Source: Euwallacea fornicatus
Lineage: Eukaryota > Arthropoda > Insecta > Coleoptera > Curculionidae
NCBI RefSeq assembly: GCF_040115645.1
Contig: NC_089564.1
Span: 682,001-746,000 of the forward strand
DNA length: 64,000 nt
Reading direction: 5' to 3'
Shown: piece by piece, positions 1 through 12,189 of the stretch
Numbering within the stretch: the stretch's first letter is position 1
How the letters are laid out: each line of letters starts with the position of its first letter
The notes under the pieces: model-generated
Database searches by the model: none
What the model was told of the DNA's origin: nothing
Seen by the model: only the letters and a program-made list of their open reading frames with translations
Translations under genes and position numbers: made by a program

Positions 1-199
1 AGGGTGTCATATGAAATATTAATTATTGAACAATTCTCTTGTAATTTGTTGAAGTTTCATTACTTTTATTTATTATTTTGGAAAAGTTGCTATATTTTTC
101 GCAACGAATATATTTTTTTATTTTTGTAAACGAATTATTATTGTTTTATTGTTACATACTTCCATCGTCAACAGTCACCGTAGAATCATATTTTCGAAA

Positions 200-367
200 C
201 CGATTTCGAATTTATGACCGTCAAGTCCGAATTATTTGAAATTTTAAAAAGTTGCCACAATTTTGACCACTACTGCATGTACGCGCGCAAGTTTGCCCAG
301 GAGACCTCAAGTCTGGTTCAGATATCTTTAGTCAAGCGGCGTGCGGGCACTTCAGGGTCGCCCTGTA
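200..367. repeat. one end of a TACAGGG-tipped element
   Basis: The interval ends with CCCTGTA at 361-367, the reverse complement of the TACAGGG tip found throughout this window. Reading inward on the minus strand there is a gatatct block and then a GGGCAAACTTG block. Similar blocks occur near 10970 and 13050, so this is probably one arm of a foldback-type repeat. The opposite end is not seen, and the left limit is arbitrary because the partner arm may lie off the window. Confidence 0.4.
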
Positions 368-1278
368 TATCAGCCACCCTAATGACATAATTCGAAAGAG
401 AGTGCAATTTGGCTGATTAAATGATGAACCGAGAAAAAGTATCTCGGCTGCGAATGACAGGATGAAAAATGGTTTCCCAACCGCAATGGCGGAGCACTGG
501 ATAATCACAATTGATGACGCTCCTGCGGAATGTAAGCGATTATTAGGGGAAAAGGTGTCGAGTTTCGTAGGGGATAGAAATAAATTTGAAAGTCGATAAG
601 AACCGTTCCGTTCTTACGGGGTTGCGGGGCGTCCCCCGTTTTTTTATTTTTTTTTTTTTGCAATTTTACAACGAAATTTTCGCTGGTATTTTTTCATTGC
701 TAATCTAAGCCACCTGCAGCGAAATACGACAAACGGGTTCACAATAAATCTTCCAAGGCTGAATAAATTTCTGCGACGCGGACTGCATTGCATAATTTCG
801 CTTTTGCGATCGGAAGGCCGTTCGTTTCAACCGGTCCTGCGAAAAATGAGAGATTACTGCAGTAGCTGCCCGGTAAGCTATAAATCCACATTTTTTCGCT
901 ACCTTTATGAATGTAATAAACGACGCGACAACGAATGATATATCTCGCTCCTGCAACTACAGATTATTGCGACGAACACCTTGCTGAGTTGTCAGCCAAT
1001 TTAAAGGAAGTTTACTTATGTGGTTATAGGGGTTCCTGCAATGACCGTCACTGTGTCATTACGGCTAAAACCAGCGCGAGTCGCCGTAAGTTATGAGTTT
1101 ATCTTTCGCCATACAGCGTTTTACTCGTTTGCCGACCGAACAAACAACACTTTTAATGGTCTGGGATCGGAATGAAATTCTGCCTGTTGATACTCGGGGG
1201 CCAGAGCCACAGCAATGAAAAAAAGCTCCAACTGTACGTGGACCATTGCGATTCGATTTAGTGCTTCAGAACCGCACT
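368..1278. other. no recognised feature
   Basis: About 0.9 kb without a recognisable gene or repeat boundary. It contains a T-rich run near 640-660. The only reading frame of note (minus strand, 705-956) has no recognisable domain and is treated as chance. Confidence 0.4.
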
Positions 1279-1280
1279 TA

Positions 1281-2822
1281 CGGTAGTCGCCCTAAGTACG
1301 GAAAATTTAAATATCCCTGTAAATCTTCCTTCTTCGTTACACTTTAAGGGTTATTTGAACACCGCTGCAACTCAAGGGCGTACGCTCTTAAAATGTACAT
1401 TAAAGTTTGTTCTAAGTGATTCGTGCGCGGTGATAACAAGGAAAGAAAATTTCGTTCCAGACATAAGTATGGAAACCTATAAATCCTGCTTAAATAACGA
1501 GTGAAACACAACATTTAGTTTAAGTTTTATTTGATGTTTGGCGGCACACCCGTTTCCTTAATAGCTGCTCAGCATCTTTGGTTCATAGATTAAACAAGTT
1601 TCCCACCAACTTCTGCAGGAGTTAATTTCCATTCTCTTTCTGAAACTTCGAACAAATGTTTGAAATTATGTATTTTTTTCCTTACGAATTTGCCTTCCGA
1701 GGCGTTCCCGGAGACGTCCGATTTGGTCAAGATCAGGGCTCCGGAACGGTCACTCCATTTCCAGAACACGGTTTTCTTGAAGCCAATTTTTAACAGGCTT
1801 TAATGCACGCTTTGGATCGTTGTCTTGCTGAAAACTCCAGGACAGAGGCATTTGCCACTCAGCAAACGGAAGCATATGTGGTTTTTTAAGATGTTTTTGT
1901 ATATGATCCATGGTGCCCTCTGTTTTAATTATGGGCCCAGATGCTGAAAAACACCCCCAAACCGTGACACTTCCATCGTTATATTTTACAGCGGGCCACT
2001 GCTACTTGGGGTTGCATCTCACTTTCTTGGGACGTCTTAGGTATCGAATACCATCGCTGCCGAAATTTCCTCTCGTCACTCCACGGAACGGTATTCCACT
2101 TTGTCTGCGGCCAGTTGATATGCTGCCAGGCGAGTACAAGAGGTCCTTCCGATTTTTTTGGGAATTTGTATGGGTGGTTTCTTGACAGCTGCCCTACCAA
2201 GTAAACCTGCAGCTACCAAGATTCTCCGCACCGTTCGATGCTAAACCGCAATATTGTACTCTTCAGGAAGGTGCGTTGAAGTATCCGTCGAAGTTAATAG
2301 TGGATTTTTTCCCGACATCTTTCTTGTTAATTTCTCAGTAATTTTTGGATAGTTTTAGGCCTACCGGGCCTTGGAAAACTGTCCATGGCACCGCGTTCAC
2401 ATAAACGTTTTAATATTTTTTTATATTGTTTCTTGAGGGACATTTAAAGCACCAGAAATGTCGCTCTGTTTGTGTCCCTCCCCAGACAACTCAACAACGC
2501 GTTGTTCTCACTCTTGAGACAAATTACGCTTTGGCATTGTTACTGCAATCGAACTCTACTATATAATACACAAATTCTATGTATAAATTTTACTATTATT
2601 TGTTTGTTTTATCAAGAAATGCAAAAATTTTCCACATTTTTATCCGTAGTATATTCCTGTTTTCATCTCTATTCGAAATTAAACTCCAGTAAACACCAAT
2701 ACACCAAGGAGGGCTGCAAAGCATTAAAAGTGGAATCTACCATATATTTAAAATTTAAAATTATACCCGTCGATTTAAAAAAAGCCACATTTAAGAAGTT
2801 CCCATACTTAAGGCCACTACCG
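1281..2822 (-). mobile_element. Tc1-like DNA transposon, copy 1, defective
   Basis: A 1.54 kb element flanked by TA dinucleotides at 1279-1280 and 2823-2824, with imperfect terminal inverted repeats. The left tip is CGGTAGTCGCC and the right tip, read on the minus strand, is CGGTAGTGGCC. Both are followed by a TAAG-TACGG-like block. The transposase reads on the minus strand and is broken by several stop codons. The same element is present in opposite orientation at about 49.13-50.67 kb and looks nearly identical through the interior, so the two copies share a recent origin. TA target duplication and the DD34E-type enzyme place it in the Tc1/mariner superfamily. The exact tip is uncertain by a few bases. 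Confidence 0.85.
1558..2537 (-). pseudogene. Tc1-like transposase pseudogene (copy 1)
   Basis: Remnant of a cut-and-paste transposase. The likely start is ATG at 2537-2535, beginning MPKRNLSQE, then a premature TGA. An N-terminal helix-turn-helix region of the Tc1 type follows (GHKQSDISGALNVP, then further stops). The segment TVRRILVAAGLLGR marks the second DNA-binding half. WSDERKF carries the first catalytic Asp and QQDNDPKRA the second. Thirty-four residues later, where DD34E enzymes have Glu (SPDLNPIE), this copy reads SPDLDQIG, so the third catalytic residue is Gly. A Trp codon just before that motif is now TGA. With several stops and the lost Glu the gene cannot make an active enzyme. 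The same lesions are in the 49.4-50.4 kb copy. Confidence 0.85.
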
Positions 2823-2824
2823 TA

Positions 2825-5190
2825 GAAGAACACAAACGCCTTACAAACCGTTTAATTTAGATTTTTCCTTCCACTCTGACCTTAACGTATTGTGCGCATT
2901 AAGCTTGGAATCTCGCAAGAATTAACTGGTGCTAACTCTCTTTTTTTGGAGACCTTTGCTTTTGCGTCCGATCACATATCCATCATGGAATTTCAATGAA
3001 TTAAAGTTGAGAAAGACCAAAGAGAAGACACGATCTCAGCGTTCATTTCTCAGCTACACGTATTGCCTGCTCCCGCGAATGGAATGGTTATTTTATGTAG
3101 AAAGGAAGGTAATCGATTCACAATAGTGTAGGCTAGATGTAGGGATGTTAGATTATTGAATCGGAGGAATGGGGTGTTCGGCAAGAAAAACGTGAAATCG
3201 ATTCAGTTAACACAGTCCGATTGCCACGCGCCATTTTGACTTCACCCCTAAGAAAAGTCCTACCGCCCGGTACGAAACTCCGGATGGGACCTCTATCGAT
3301 TCGTAGTTCACTTATGGATGTAAACGACATGCTCTCCAGGGAAAACATTTTCCCTAGCCTTAGAAGAAACGATAAAAAAAAACTTGATACCGTTTGTATT
3401 GAAAATCAAGCTTTACTGGACCGAACTTTATATGAAATTTTCGTCTTAGAATCGCTCAAGGAATCACTTCTTGAAACTTGACCACGTGGACATCAGTAGC
3501 ATTGAGCGCATGACGGTAAAAAAAAACGAGTTGTAAACTTGCCACAAAACACTTTCGTGGCTGATTTAGACAAACAATTTTTTCAGCTTTTTCCCTTCAT
3601 TCTTCCTTTCAATGCTGTTTCAATTTAATAATCCAAATCTGACGCTTTTGTCTGCTCAGGCAAAAGGTGAAAGAGGAGCGAGCAGAGCGATACTGATACA
3701 GACGCAACGCGTCACGGTGCTGAATGGCGATTCCATTACATACGATAACACCAAAGTCCTTAAATACAAATTGAATCCAAATTGATTTTGGACGTGTGCA
3801 GAATTTCAGTTCGTGTACATTAAATGGCCTCTATCTATGTGCTAAACGTAGGCCCAACCAATAAAAACTCAAACACATTACTCAACAAGAAATCGATTAA
3901 AAAGACCCTCGAAAGCCATCAAAAGCATCGTTCGTGTCGCGTAACAAGATATTTGTTTGTACACAAGATAAGGAGGAATCATTAGGGGGATCGTCGCCCC
4001 ATCTTGCGCCCCTAATAAGTTCCCTTGAGAAATATCCACATAAAATATTCAGCATTCTGAAATGGAGACGTCCCCCCAGAACAACATGTGCTGTTTGAAT
4101 TATTAAATGTATCAAGGATGGAGGGCGCTGACGTTACGTACCCACTTCTATGTCCTTCGGACATTGGCCGTGGAGGAACGTATTAGATGTTTGTTTGAAG
4201 TTAAAGAAGTTTGTAAAATTGCTTTCGTTATTAACAACGCAACAGTTATGGAAAATTGCAGCTATGAAGGCGTTTGCCCTGAACATCACAAAGGAAGGCT
4301 GAAATCGCAGGTAATCAAGACAGAAGGCGAGAAAGGCTTGTTTAGCGAATCGTACCTTAATAATAAAATTACTCCAAGACTCGAATAATTAATTCGCATT
4401 AACAATGCTGATATTAATCTTTCTGAAAAGTACAAGTACGAATAAATTTATGAGCGCGATATTACATAGATTGATATGTTGGTAATTTAGGGTAAAAATT
4501 ACAAGACCCAGAAGAAGGTAATAAAGATATCGTTTGTAATTAGTGTGGTGTTTCTTTCAAGGTTTGTGGTTGGTATGACGTGCATAAATGATGAGCGCCT
4601 TAGTTGTGGCGCTCTTATTACCACGGTGCTATTTGGTAATCATTAAACATTTTTTGCAAATTACATTAGGAGCAGGTAACGAATTGCCGAAGAAACAGCA
4701 GATTATGTACGTAAATGTACAAATCTTTGACCAGTCAAACTGTTTTCCTTTTACTTTGTAGGAAAACACACACTAGCTCAATGAGGGATTGGGTGGAAAA
4801 ATCATATGGCAACCCGAGTTTTCGAATCATATTCTCTTTCTTGGCCTAAGGTCAGGCAAATGTCAGTGAACACGCCTATAATGTAAGATATAAGGTCATA
4901 CTTGCAATAAATAACAACTAAGAGTGCATTCCATCTGAACTCAGCGTGTCTAACAAAAATGTGTTTGAGAAGAAACTACTGTGAATCCCAACCAAAGAGA
5001 AGAAGTATATTCAATGTTAATAGTCTCTGAGAATATATAGAAAAACAGCTTTCTTCCAATTCGGCCCTATTCAAGGAATGTTTCTTTACTTGTCAATCGG
5101 AACGTCCACTTTCTCAACACGCGGCACAAGAAGACGTTGTAGTTCCATTGCAGGGAACGTTTGGAACAAATGCATGTATGCATTTAGTAC
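2825..5190. other. no recognised feature
   Basis: About 2.4 kb with only short reading frames on both strands (for example plus 3221-3481 and plus 4107-4388). None shows a recognisable domain, and overlapping frames look equally plausible. No repeat boundaries were recognised. Confidence 0.4.
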
Positions 5191-5191
5191 A

Positions 5192-6094
5192 TACAGGATG
5201 TTTCAAAAAGGTGGTTTTAAACTTAAGAAGGTGATTCCGGTAAACAATTTCTGCCTACAAACCCCTAGCGGAAAGTGAGCCGTTCTGGCTCTGAAACAAC
5301 TTCCGCCCGAAAAAGTAATATTTTCTTGGTTACACTAAACTACATCGACGCGTAAAAAATGTTTTTTAATAACAACGCTAAAACAATAAATTTACATCGT
5401 CGGTTCAAAATGGCGCCTTAATCTCGTCACTTAAAGTTGCCCGTCTTCAGTCGCCCTTCGTAACACGTAGCACGAAAAGCCATCATTCTCCCTAACAGTT
5501 CCTCGTAACTGGCTACTGGGATTTCATAGACCATAGACTTGACGTAACCCGGAGGAAAAAATCCAACGGGGTTAAATCGGGATTTTACGTTGGCCAAGAG
5601 ATAAGCTCTCCTCTCTCGAAACCATCGCCGAAGAAATTGCAGGCATAGGTGATCCTGCACATGGCGGGCAAAATGCGCAAGTGCCCCGTCACGTCTGAGC
5701 CACATTCATATTCTATATTTCCATTGGAACGTTTGCATCTTCCATTCGGTCAGGAAGAACGGTTTGCAAAAAAATTAGGTAGATTTAACCAAGGGGGATG
5801 CAGGCACGATCTAATTAAATAGTCACTAACAATGCCCGCCCACATGTTAATGGGAAATTGATTTTCCTGTGATCTGATCCATTTGGGATGACGACTGTCA
5901 TTGTCTCGTATGTGGGTGTTGCCCTATTGAATCACCCGTCGTTGGTAAAAGAAGCCTCATCGGTAAATCGAACTACTGAACGGAAACCCGGTTTTTCGGC
6001 AATAATTTGCAAAATTGCTTCAGTGTCAAAATGGCCCCGCAATGTGGTCCATCACCTCCGCAAGTCTAACACCACCTTTTTGAACCGCCCTGTA
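5192..6094 (-). mobile_element. IS630/mariner-type transposon with TACAGG ends, internally deleted
   Basis: The left end reads TACAGGATGTTTCAAAAAGG and the right end, on the minus strand, reads TACAGGGCGGTTCAAAAAGG. Both continue into GTGGT-TTA-ACTT-GAGGTGAT, giving an imperfect terminal inverted repeat of about 45 bp. Inside, on the minus strand, is the C-terminal two thirds of a transposase of a kind abundant in insects. The element is about 0.9 kb, shorter than autonomous relatives. The frame runs from the terminal repeat almost directly to the first catalytic Asp, so the N-terminal DNA-binding part has been lost. This is the one element here that couples a TACAGGG-type end to transposase sequence. 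Confidence 0.8.
5427..5985 (-). pseudogene. IS630/mariner-type transposase fragment
   Basis: Reading the minus strand, FTDEASF (about 5972-5946) holds the first catalytic Asp. Next comes a degenerate stretch whose frames still match the family pattern. DGALAHF follows (the family usually has QDGAPAHF, the second Asp), then a segment ending GYVKSMVYEIPV. Before that, the family motif SPDLTPLDFFLWGYVK is reduced to a form reading NPVGFFPPGYVK, so the third acidic residue (LDFF) has become Gly. Frameshifts and stops separate the pieces. The product would be inactive. Assignment rests on motif order and spacing; subfamily was not determined. Confidence 0.75.
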
Positions 6095-9000
6095 TGAGGA
6101 TGTTGATAGGTAAATTTTCATATGTAGATGAAGGAAATAGGTTTTTTTTCGAGTAAAAAAAAACCTTTCCCCGTGTAAAGAAATTCAACATACGTTGCTC
6201 TAACCGAAAATATCCTTTTCATCTCTCCTAGCCCGCCTTTCACGGGAGTATTGTCGGAAACGCGTCTATTCGAAGCTTTTCCACCGGATAACAGTGACTG
6301 CACCATGACACCAAGCAGGATGAAAAATGACACAAAACGAGTGTTTCATATCCCATCTGCCGTAATTACTTAACAATAAAATTCAATATTACCCGGTTTT
6401 GTTAAATTTGTGTACATGCACTCGGCTGCCTGTAATGAAATCTTGCTCAGCTCAAGCATAGTGTGTGTGACCACGGTCAGCGATATCAATAGTGATTAAA
6501 TTGTTTAATAATTTAATTACTGTTCGTGTGGAAAGTCCAGCAATCGAAAATTATTCTCTGTAATAAAACAGAGGTTCACTGGACATGGCCCGGAAAACAC
6601 TTTTTCGAATGCGGACTTGCGCGCACTTGAAAAACTCCGGCACGCGTCGTTTGACGTAAACTTGAGAGCCAAGATGGACGAACTAACTACAAAACATGAT
6701 ATGAAAAAGAGCTTCATTACTTTACAGTTTTGAGGTCATAACTGTGCGGTAAACGTATCATTTTTATTGGGGGATAGAACTAAGTAGAGAAAACTAGAAC
6801 TAACGGTGAAAGTGCTACATTCAGCTCGCGAACGTGAGCGATGAAGCTACCTTTCTGCAGGCCGGTAATGAAAATCACATTCAATGGACACTCATATAAA
6901 ATCGCTCATGAACGAAACACCGAGAAGCAAAAACTCTCCATTTTCTATATGTACCGTGGTTAGACCATGCGTGAGGGAACGGAAACATCACCATCACACT
7001 AACTTATTCTTTCATCGCAATATCTTCACCACGCGTATCCATATAATTTTAAATTAAGATATAACGTTCATTTACGTTTACCCGATAAATTGCCTGAGAT
7101 AGTGATAAATTCCTACCGTACGTTTCATGAACGATGGTCGGGAAATCCCATACGGGAGCCATATTATTATAGCGAAATGGGTTTATAAGAGTTGAAAAAT
7201 ATGTAGATCGATCGTACTGGTAATTTAATTTATCGAAGGCACCTAATTATCGACTCGTAGACCTGCTTGATGAGCAATCAAGATCGAACACCCGTAAATA
7301 CCAGCACGTAGTAGATGGCGCGCACTTCGCTTCTTAGACGGCTAATTAGGGTAAATGTCAATTTCCTGTGAGGCGGGCGGGATCCACCCCTCGGCTTCGA
7401 ACTTTCGATGGAATGTATTTACATAATGACAATAGAGATGACCAGTGGGTTAAAATACTATAGTAAAATGTGCACGTCAATCGAATTATAGTAATATACT
7501 GGGTACACAATTTTAAATACGGCCGTTTTGATATTTGGGGAAAAAAGTGTGAACTTCTCAACAATGCCCTCTTCATAATTAGACCGGGCGTTGCTGAAGT
7601 ACCTGCGTTTAAAATTTCGCGGAACTGCAATTGAAATTGTACATGGAGGTCGTAGTACCCAAAAACGGCCATTATTCCACGATTTTTCCAACTTTCTAAT
7701 TAGAGTCGTTTTGGCTCGATACGCATCCAAATTTGAAAAAAAAATGATTGTCCCGCACAACCCTTCGTAATGATATAAAACTTTTTCAATTGGTCAAATC
7801 CGTGAGCGTGCAAAAAAATAAAAATCGATTTCCCACGTGAATCTCCTATGTCCAGCGTTCGCCTAGACACCCGGTACGGAGCATGCCCGAAAGTACTTTT
7901 TTGCATTCTCTATTAAACCTTGGTGGAACTTTGAAATAATATGCAAGACAGTTTAGATCATCTCATGTGGACCTTTTTCGTTCCAATTAGAGAATGTTTA
8001 GGGGTTTAATGAGATTTTTCAACCTCACTGCTTGAATTCGACGTAAATCGCGCTTGAATAGAATTTTGCGATCTCAAATTATGCACCTTTAAAGTGAGAG
8101 TAAAAATTTGCATTTTACGGTTGATTCGGCCAGCAGTTTAGGTCTAAACTGATATTTAATTCTATACGAAAAGTACAATACATTTGTTCCTGGAATACGC
8201 TCATAAAGTGCTGCTTTAAAGTCCAGGCGGTAAAAGCAGCTTCGTGGGATCACCGCCGGCGTCGTGGCAGTGCAATGATAAACCAATTGTCATATCGCAC
8301 GAACATCTTATGTAAAACTACATGATATTGTGTATTTTCGTAACCTTTCATTGCTCGTTTCTGCAGATTAAATTCTGAGCAATCACTCATATGTCCCATC
8401 TAGAGTCTGATAAACATCAGCCATTCCATAATGTCCGGGGCCTCGCACTTAACTTGGACCAGTGGTTACTTAAAACTGACCTTCGTCGCTCAAATGTAAG
8501 TCGTTCTAGGCTCATTCCTTCATTTGCAAATATTGCGAGATACGTAACACCCGACATGGTCTTTGCAATAACTCATTGCTGCCCGCCCACCTTGCTCACC
8601 TTTTTTACATTTTCGTCGGTTTTGTATCTCTTTATAGATAAAGATATAGAATGTCTGCTCTTCTTTTTCTTTCTTTCCTAAACTTGTTAGATTAGCAAGG
8701 CAACCCCTTATCTTTGTTCTATAACCGTGAAATCGTAGCTTATTATCGTCGCTTATACAGGTATCCGAGATAAGGATTTCTCGCATGGGGATTTTGTAGA
8801 TAGTATTAAGTAGATATGGTCTTGGTTAAATGGGGGAACTGCTGTGCATTTGAGGCGATAGTCTCGCGATGCAAGAAGATCTACAAAATTGTTTCGGGTT
8901 TTCTTTATTATTGAGAAAAAAATGAAATTTTCGAATAATTTTTTTTTTATCCTTCTTATGCTAAGACATAGATGGAAACTAAAATTACTTTTCCTCCCTG

Positions 9001-11276
9001 AAAAGGACTAGAGCTCTGGATTTTTTTTTCTATCATGGTGGGGGATCAAGGAAACTAAAAATTTTTATACGGCCCTGATAGGATTCTTATTGATTTTAAG
9101 ACAAGTTTTTACCTTAAGTTCATCGATGTATCATCACGCTCAGTAATTTTCCAATGTTTTGATGATTTTCAATTGCTTTTTTTAAGTATTTTCTTAATTA
9201 GTACCAAAAAGTCGCAAATTCCAGAACAGTGCCCCTAGCGGCAAGGAAGAGCAGTTTCAGTTTTCATTCGTGCCTTGCCACAACTCGAATTTCTTTTAAC
9301 TCGAAAATTTCCGTTTTCGGGAAATAACTGAAAACCCGAAAATAATGCTGCAGATCTGTTTTCTTCGTGGAGCTGCTCCGTTGAGTGCTCGGCCTTCGTC
9401 CCATTTCTCCAAGTCTCGTGTCTATTGCCGTTTACGAGATGCCCATGCCGGACACCCTCCTCTTGGACACGGTGTGTTTCGATTTTAGTCACTCCTGCAT
9501 AGTTCATTTCGCCCAATGCCAGAGGGGGAAGGAATGACTTGATTGGGCGATTATCTTGGCCCACTGTGTCGTAAGTAGCGGTCAACCGGTGGACACCTGC
9601 CTCCAACGTATCGCTCTGCAGATGATCGTATTCATAGGCTTAATTTTATAGGTAGAGTACTTGAGACGTCAAGTGATCATTATCGTTACCATTGCTTTCG
9701 GGCGTATAAGCAAAAACGTATACAGCATGTTCTCAGTTGTAATTATTTTTTAATTATCTTATTCGGCCTGCCATTCTTTTACATGCCGGCAATTACGCCT
9801 AAACGTTCGGGGAACAATTATTCAAGACAGCTTTCAAGTAACACACGGCAATTGATTAATCAACCGGGTAAAGATAGGTGATACTTGAGGTTGCGTTCCG
9901 GGTTCGAAAAAGGGGTGAGAGGCGGTTACGAGGAGTTTCAGTATTCATTCTCAATAAATCATTGGATTTTGTATGTAAATATTGACGCGGAACAATAATT
10001 ATGTTAAGTTCTTGTATTAATAGACCTTTTTTTAATAGATTAGTTGGTAGATTTTTTTTTTTTTGTACAATAAGGTAGTGCGTAGGGAAATGCAAATAAA
10101 TTTCAAATATGGCCCGATACAGTGGACGTGATAAGATTGTTTGACGAAGCTCGTCTAGTTGGGCCCGAGTTAGGTCGACGTGGGTAAGGCGCTTTAGAGT
10201 ATTTTGTGGGCGAGGACGTTCCTGCGAAGGCCCTGAGGAATGATCTACGAAAAAATCAAATGTTCCGACACTGGTTCGACATTTTTCCTGAATATAAACG
10301 ACCCAACCGAGGAACACAATCATCGGCAATCACGACGATGTCGAATTTTTAATAAAAACGCCGCTCCGAGCTCCGTACTCGATTTGATCTGATTAAATCG
10401 TCCGTCAATCGGAAGGCGCCAAATGATTTTGCGTATTTCCTGCAAATACTGCTTCAAAACGGCCGCTCTTTTAAATCCTTTTTTGTCTGTAGCTTGTTAA
10501 TCCCATCCCCGAACATCAGTTCGCTAAGCGATTTTCGGATGAAAAAGAAAAAAAAACCAACCCTTGCAAATGCTTCAAGATGGGGATTGAAGGAGTCAAT
10601 CATCGGGAATTTCCGTCATCCACCGAGTTCCCGAAGGCTTAGGCTTAAATATAATTGGATGAGAGTGAAAAATGAATATTTTAAAGTAGCTTAAAACAAG
10701 CGCAGATAGAGGAATAACAATAGTTATCGAATATTGATTTAGTTGTCAAACCCGGCCTTTACAATGAGACACGTAGGTTAGATAAATATATTTTTCATCG
10801 GGACCCTAAGTCTGTTCTACAGAAGCCATCGGTACAGAGTCCCTTTTAAAATCCGCAAGAACTCGAATAAAAATTAACATTATCACACGCGGCACATATT
10901 ACACACGACACGCCCACAAATGTACCATGACGATCTCGATAAGCTTACGAGGTCAGTTAAATTGGGGCAAACTTGAACAAGTGGGAGTCCACGAATGGGC
11001 CGTTTTTAAATTTGAAAAATTCGGATTGAGCTTTGGAGGCGTTTGAGGGGGACAAATTTTTTTTTTTTATTTTGATAAGCAATTGAAAATTATTAATACT
11101 TCAGCATCGCAACTTTTTTTAGTCCCATTTGAACGCCTGAAGTCCGACGTTTCGATTACCATCGATTTATTTGGAATTTCTTCCAGACGCCATCTTAGAT
11201 TTTCGCACTTTTGAGTTCAGCCTTTCGGCTTCATTGCTGGAAAAAATAATAATTTATATTGTCAGCAAAAAATGTT
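6095..11276. other. mostly unassigned AT-rich DNA
   Basis: No confident gene or complete element in about 5.2 kb. At 7494-7880 there are weak outward-facing tips (TACTGGGTAC on the left and TACCGGGTGT read from the right), possibly a very old TACAGGG-type element. Near 10930-10990 a block reading GGGGCAAACTTG with an upstream ATCTCG motif matches one near 13005-13050, so a decayed foldback arm is likely there. Minus-strand reading frames at 9235-9606 and 9856-10329 are long for this window but show no domain, and the first starts at TTG. Confidence 0.4.
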
Positions 11277-12184
11277 TATACCGGGTCTGCCATCATCTAT
11301 TTCTATTTGTGCCAAAAATTTATCAGGTGAAAGTTAAAAGGCTAATTCGTTCTCGCTTTCCGATGACTTGAAGCTTTTTTTCTTGTCCCGGACGAGTCCC
11401 ACAAAACCGGGCTTTGGTTCTCCAAATGTGGTCCTCTGTTTCCGACTTACTTTATGGAATTTGCACTCATTAGCGCCTACGGATACACCGAATTGTATTG
11501 GGGTTAGATAAGAAAAACTTAAAAAAAAAAACATTTTTTCTTTTTATATAAAAAAAAAATTAATTCAGTCCGATAAGCGAAATAGCACATACACCCTGTG
11601 AATGTTTTAAACATAAGAAAACAGCATTCCCGAAATTCCAATTTATGGTTTAAAGAAAAGCGGTACTAATTTTTTGCTTGGTGAAACGGAGCGGCCAGCC
11701 CAGCGCTCCGATTTAAATTCCTGAGACTTTTTCCTTTGGAGGCAGTTACAAAATCGGATGTGCTTGAATAACCTGTTTGGGTAACGACTGAAGACATTTT
11801 GAGCAAATGCTTTAAACATTAAATGAAAATTAATCCTTGCAAGCCGCTATTTGTTGTTTTGCTTCTTTGATTAACATTTTTTTTAAACAAAATAACAAAA
11901 AAAAAACTTTTTTCCCTAAGTTTTTCCTATCGAGCCCCAATAAAATTCGGCATTTCTGTGTGAGCAAGTAAATGTGGGTTCCATAAGACAAGTCAGAAAT
12001 TGAGAATCATATGTGAGAAGCGCAAGTCGAACTTCGATGGAGCTTTATGGGAAAAGAGAAAAAAGTTCAAGGTCATCAAAAACCGACAACGAATTGGCTT
12101 TGTGACTTTCACTTCAGACATCTTTTGATAAAAATGCTTTAAAAAGCTATTAGTCTGCATACATATATGACAGGCCTTGTATAT
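11277..12184. mobile_element. foldback element with ~300 bp inverted arms
   Basis: The left arm (11277 to about 11570) and right arm (about 11880-12184) are imperfect inverted repeats. Tips are TATACCGGGTCTGCCAT on the left and TATACAAGGCCTGTCAT read from the right. Matching internal blocks include GTGAAAGT, CCAATTCGTT (left arm GCTAATTCGTT), GATGACTTGAAGCTTTTTT (right arm GATGACCTTGAACTTTTTT), TTATGGAA and TATTGGGGTT-GATA-GAAAAACTTA. The roughly 300 bp centre is unique. No transposase is present, so it would depend on an enzyme supplied elsewhere. Confidence 0.75.
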
Positions 12185-12189
12185 ACTAA

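Noticed and set aside
1910..2185. 91-residue plus-strand frame, repeated on the minus strand at 49763-50038
   Set aside because: It is antisense to the Tc1 transposase in both copies; the catalytic motifs lie on the other strand, so its conservation only reflects the recent copy.
2472..2825. 117-residue frame also seen at 49141-49476
   Set aside because: Lies in the terminal and 5' part of the Tc1 element, antisense to the transposase start; no independent coding evidence.
6530..6732. Plus-strand frame with a coiled-coil-like end (LRAKMDELTTKHDMKK)
   Set aside because: No start codon, no splice sites of note and an overlapping minus-strand frame of equal quality; insufficient support.
9856..10329. 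157-residue minus-strand frame, the longest in the window
   Set aside because: No domain, a lysine-rich stretch produced by a poly-T run on the opposite strand, and no splice or promoter context; likely chance.
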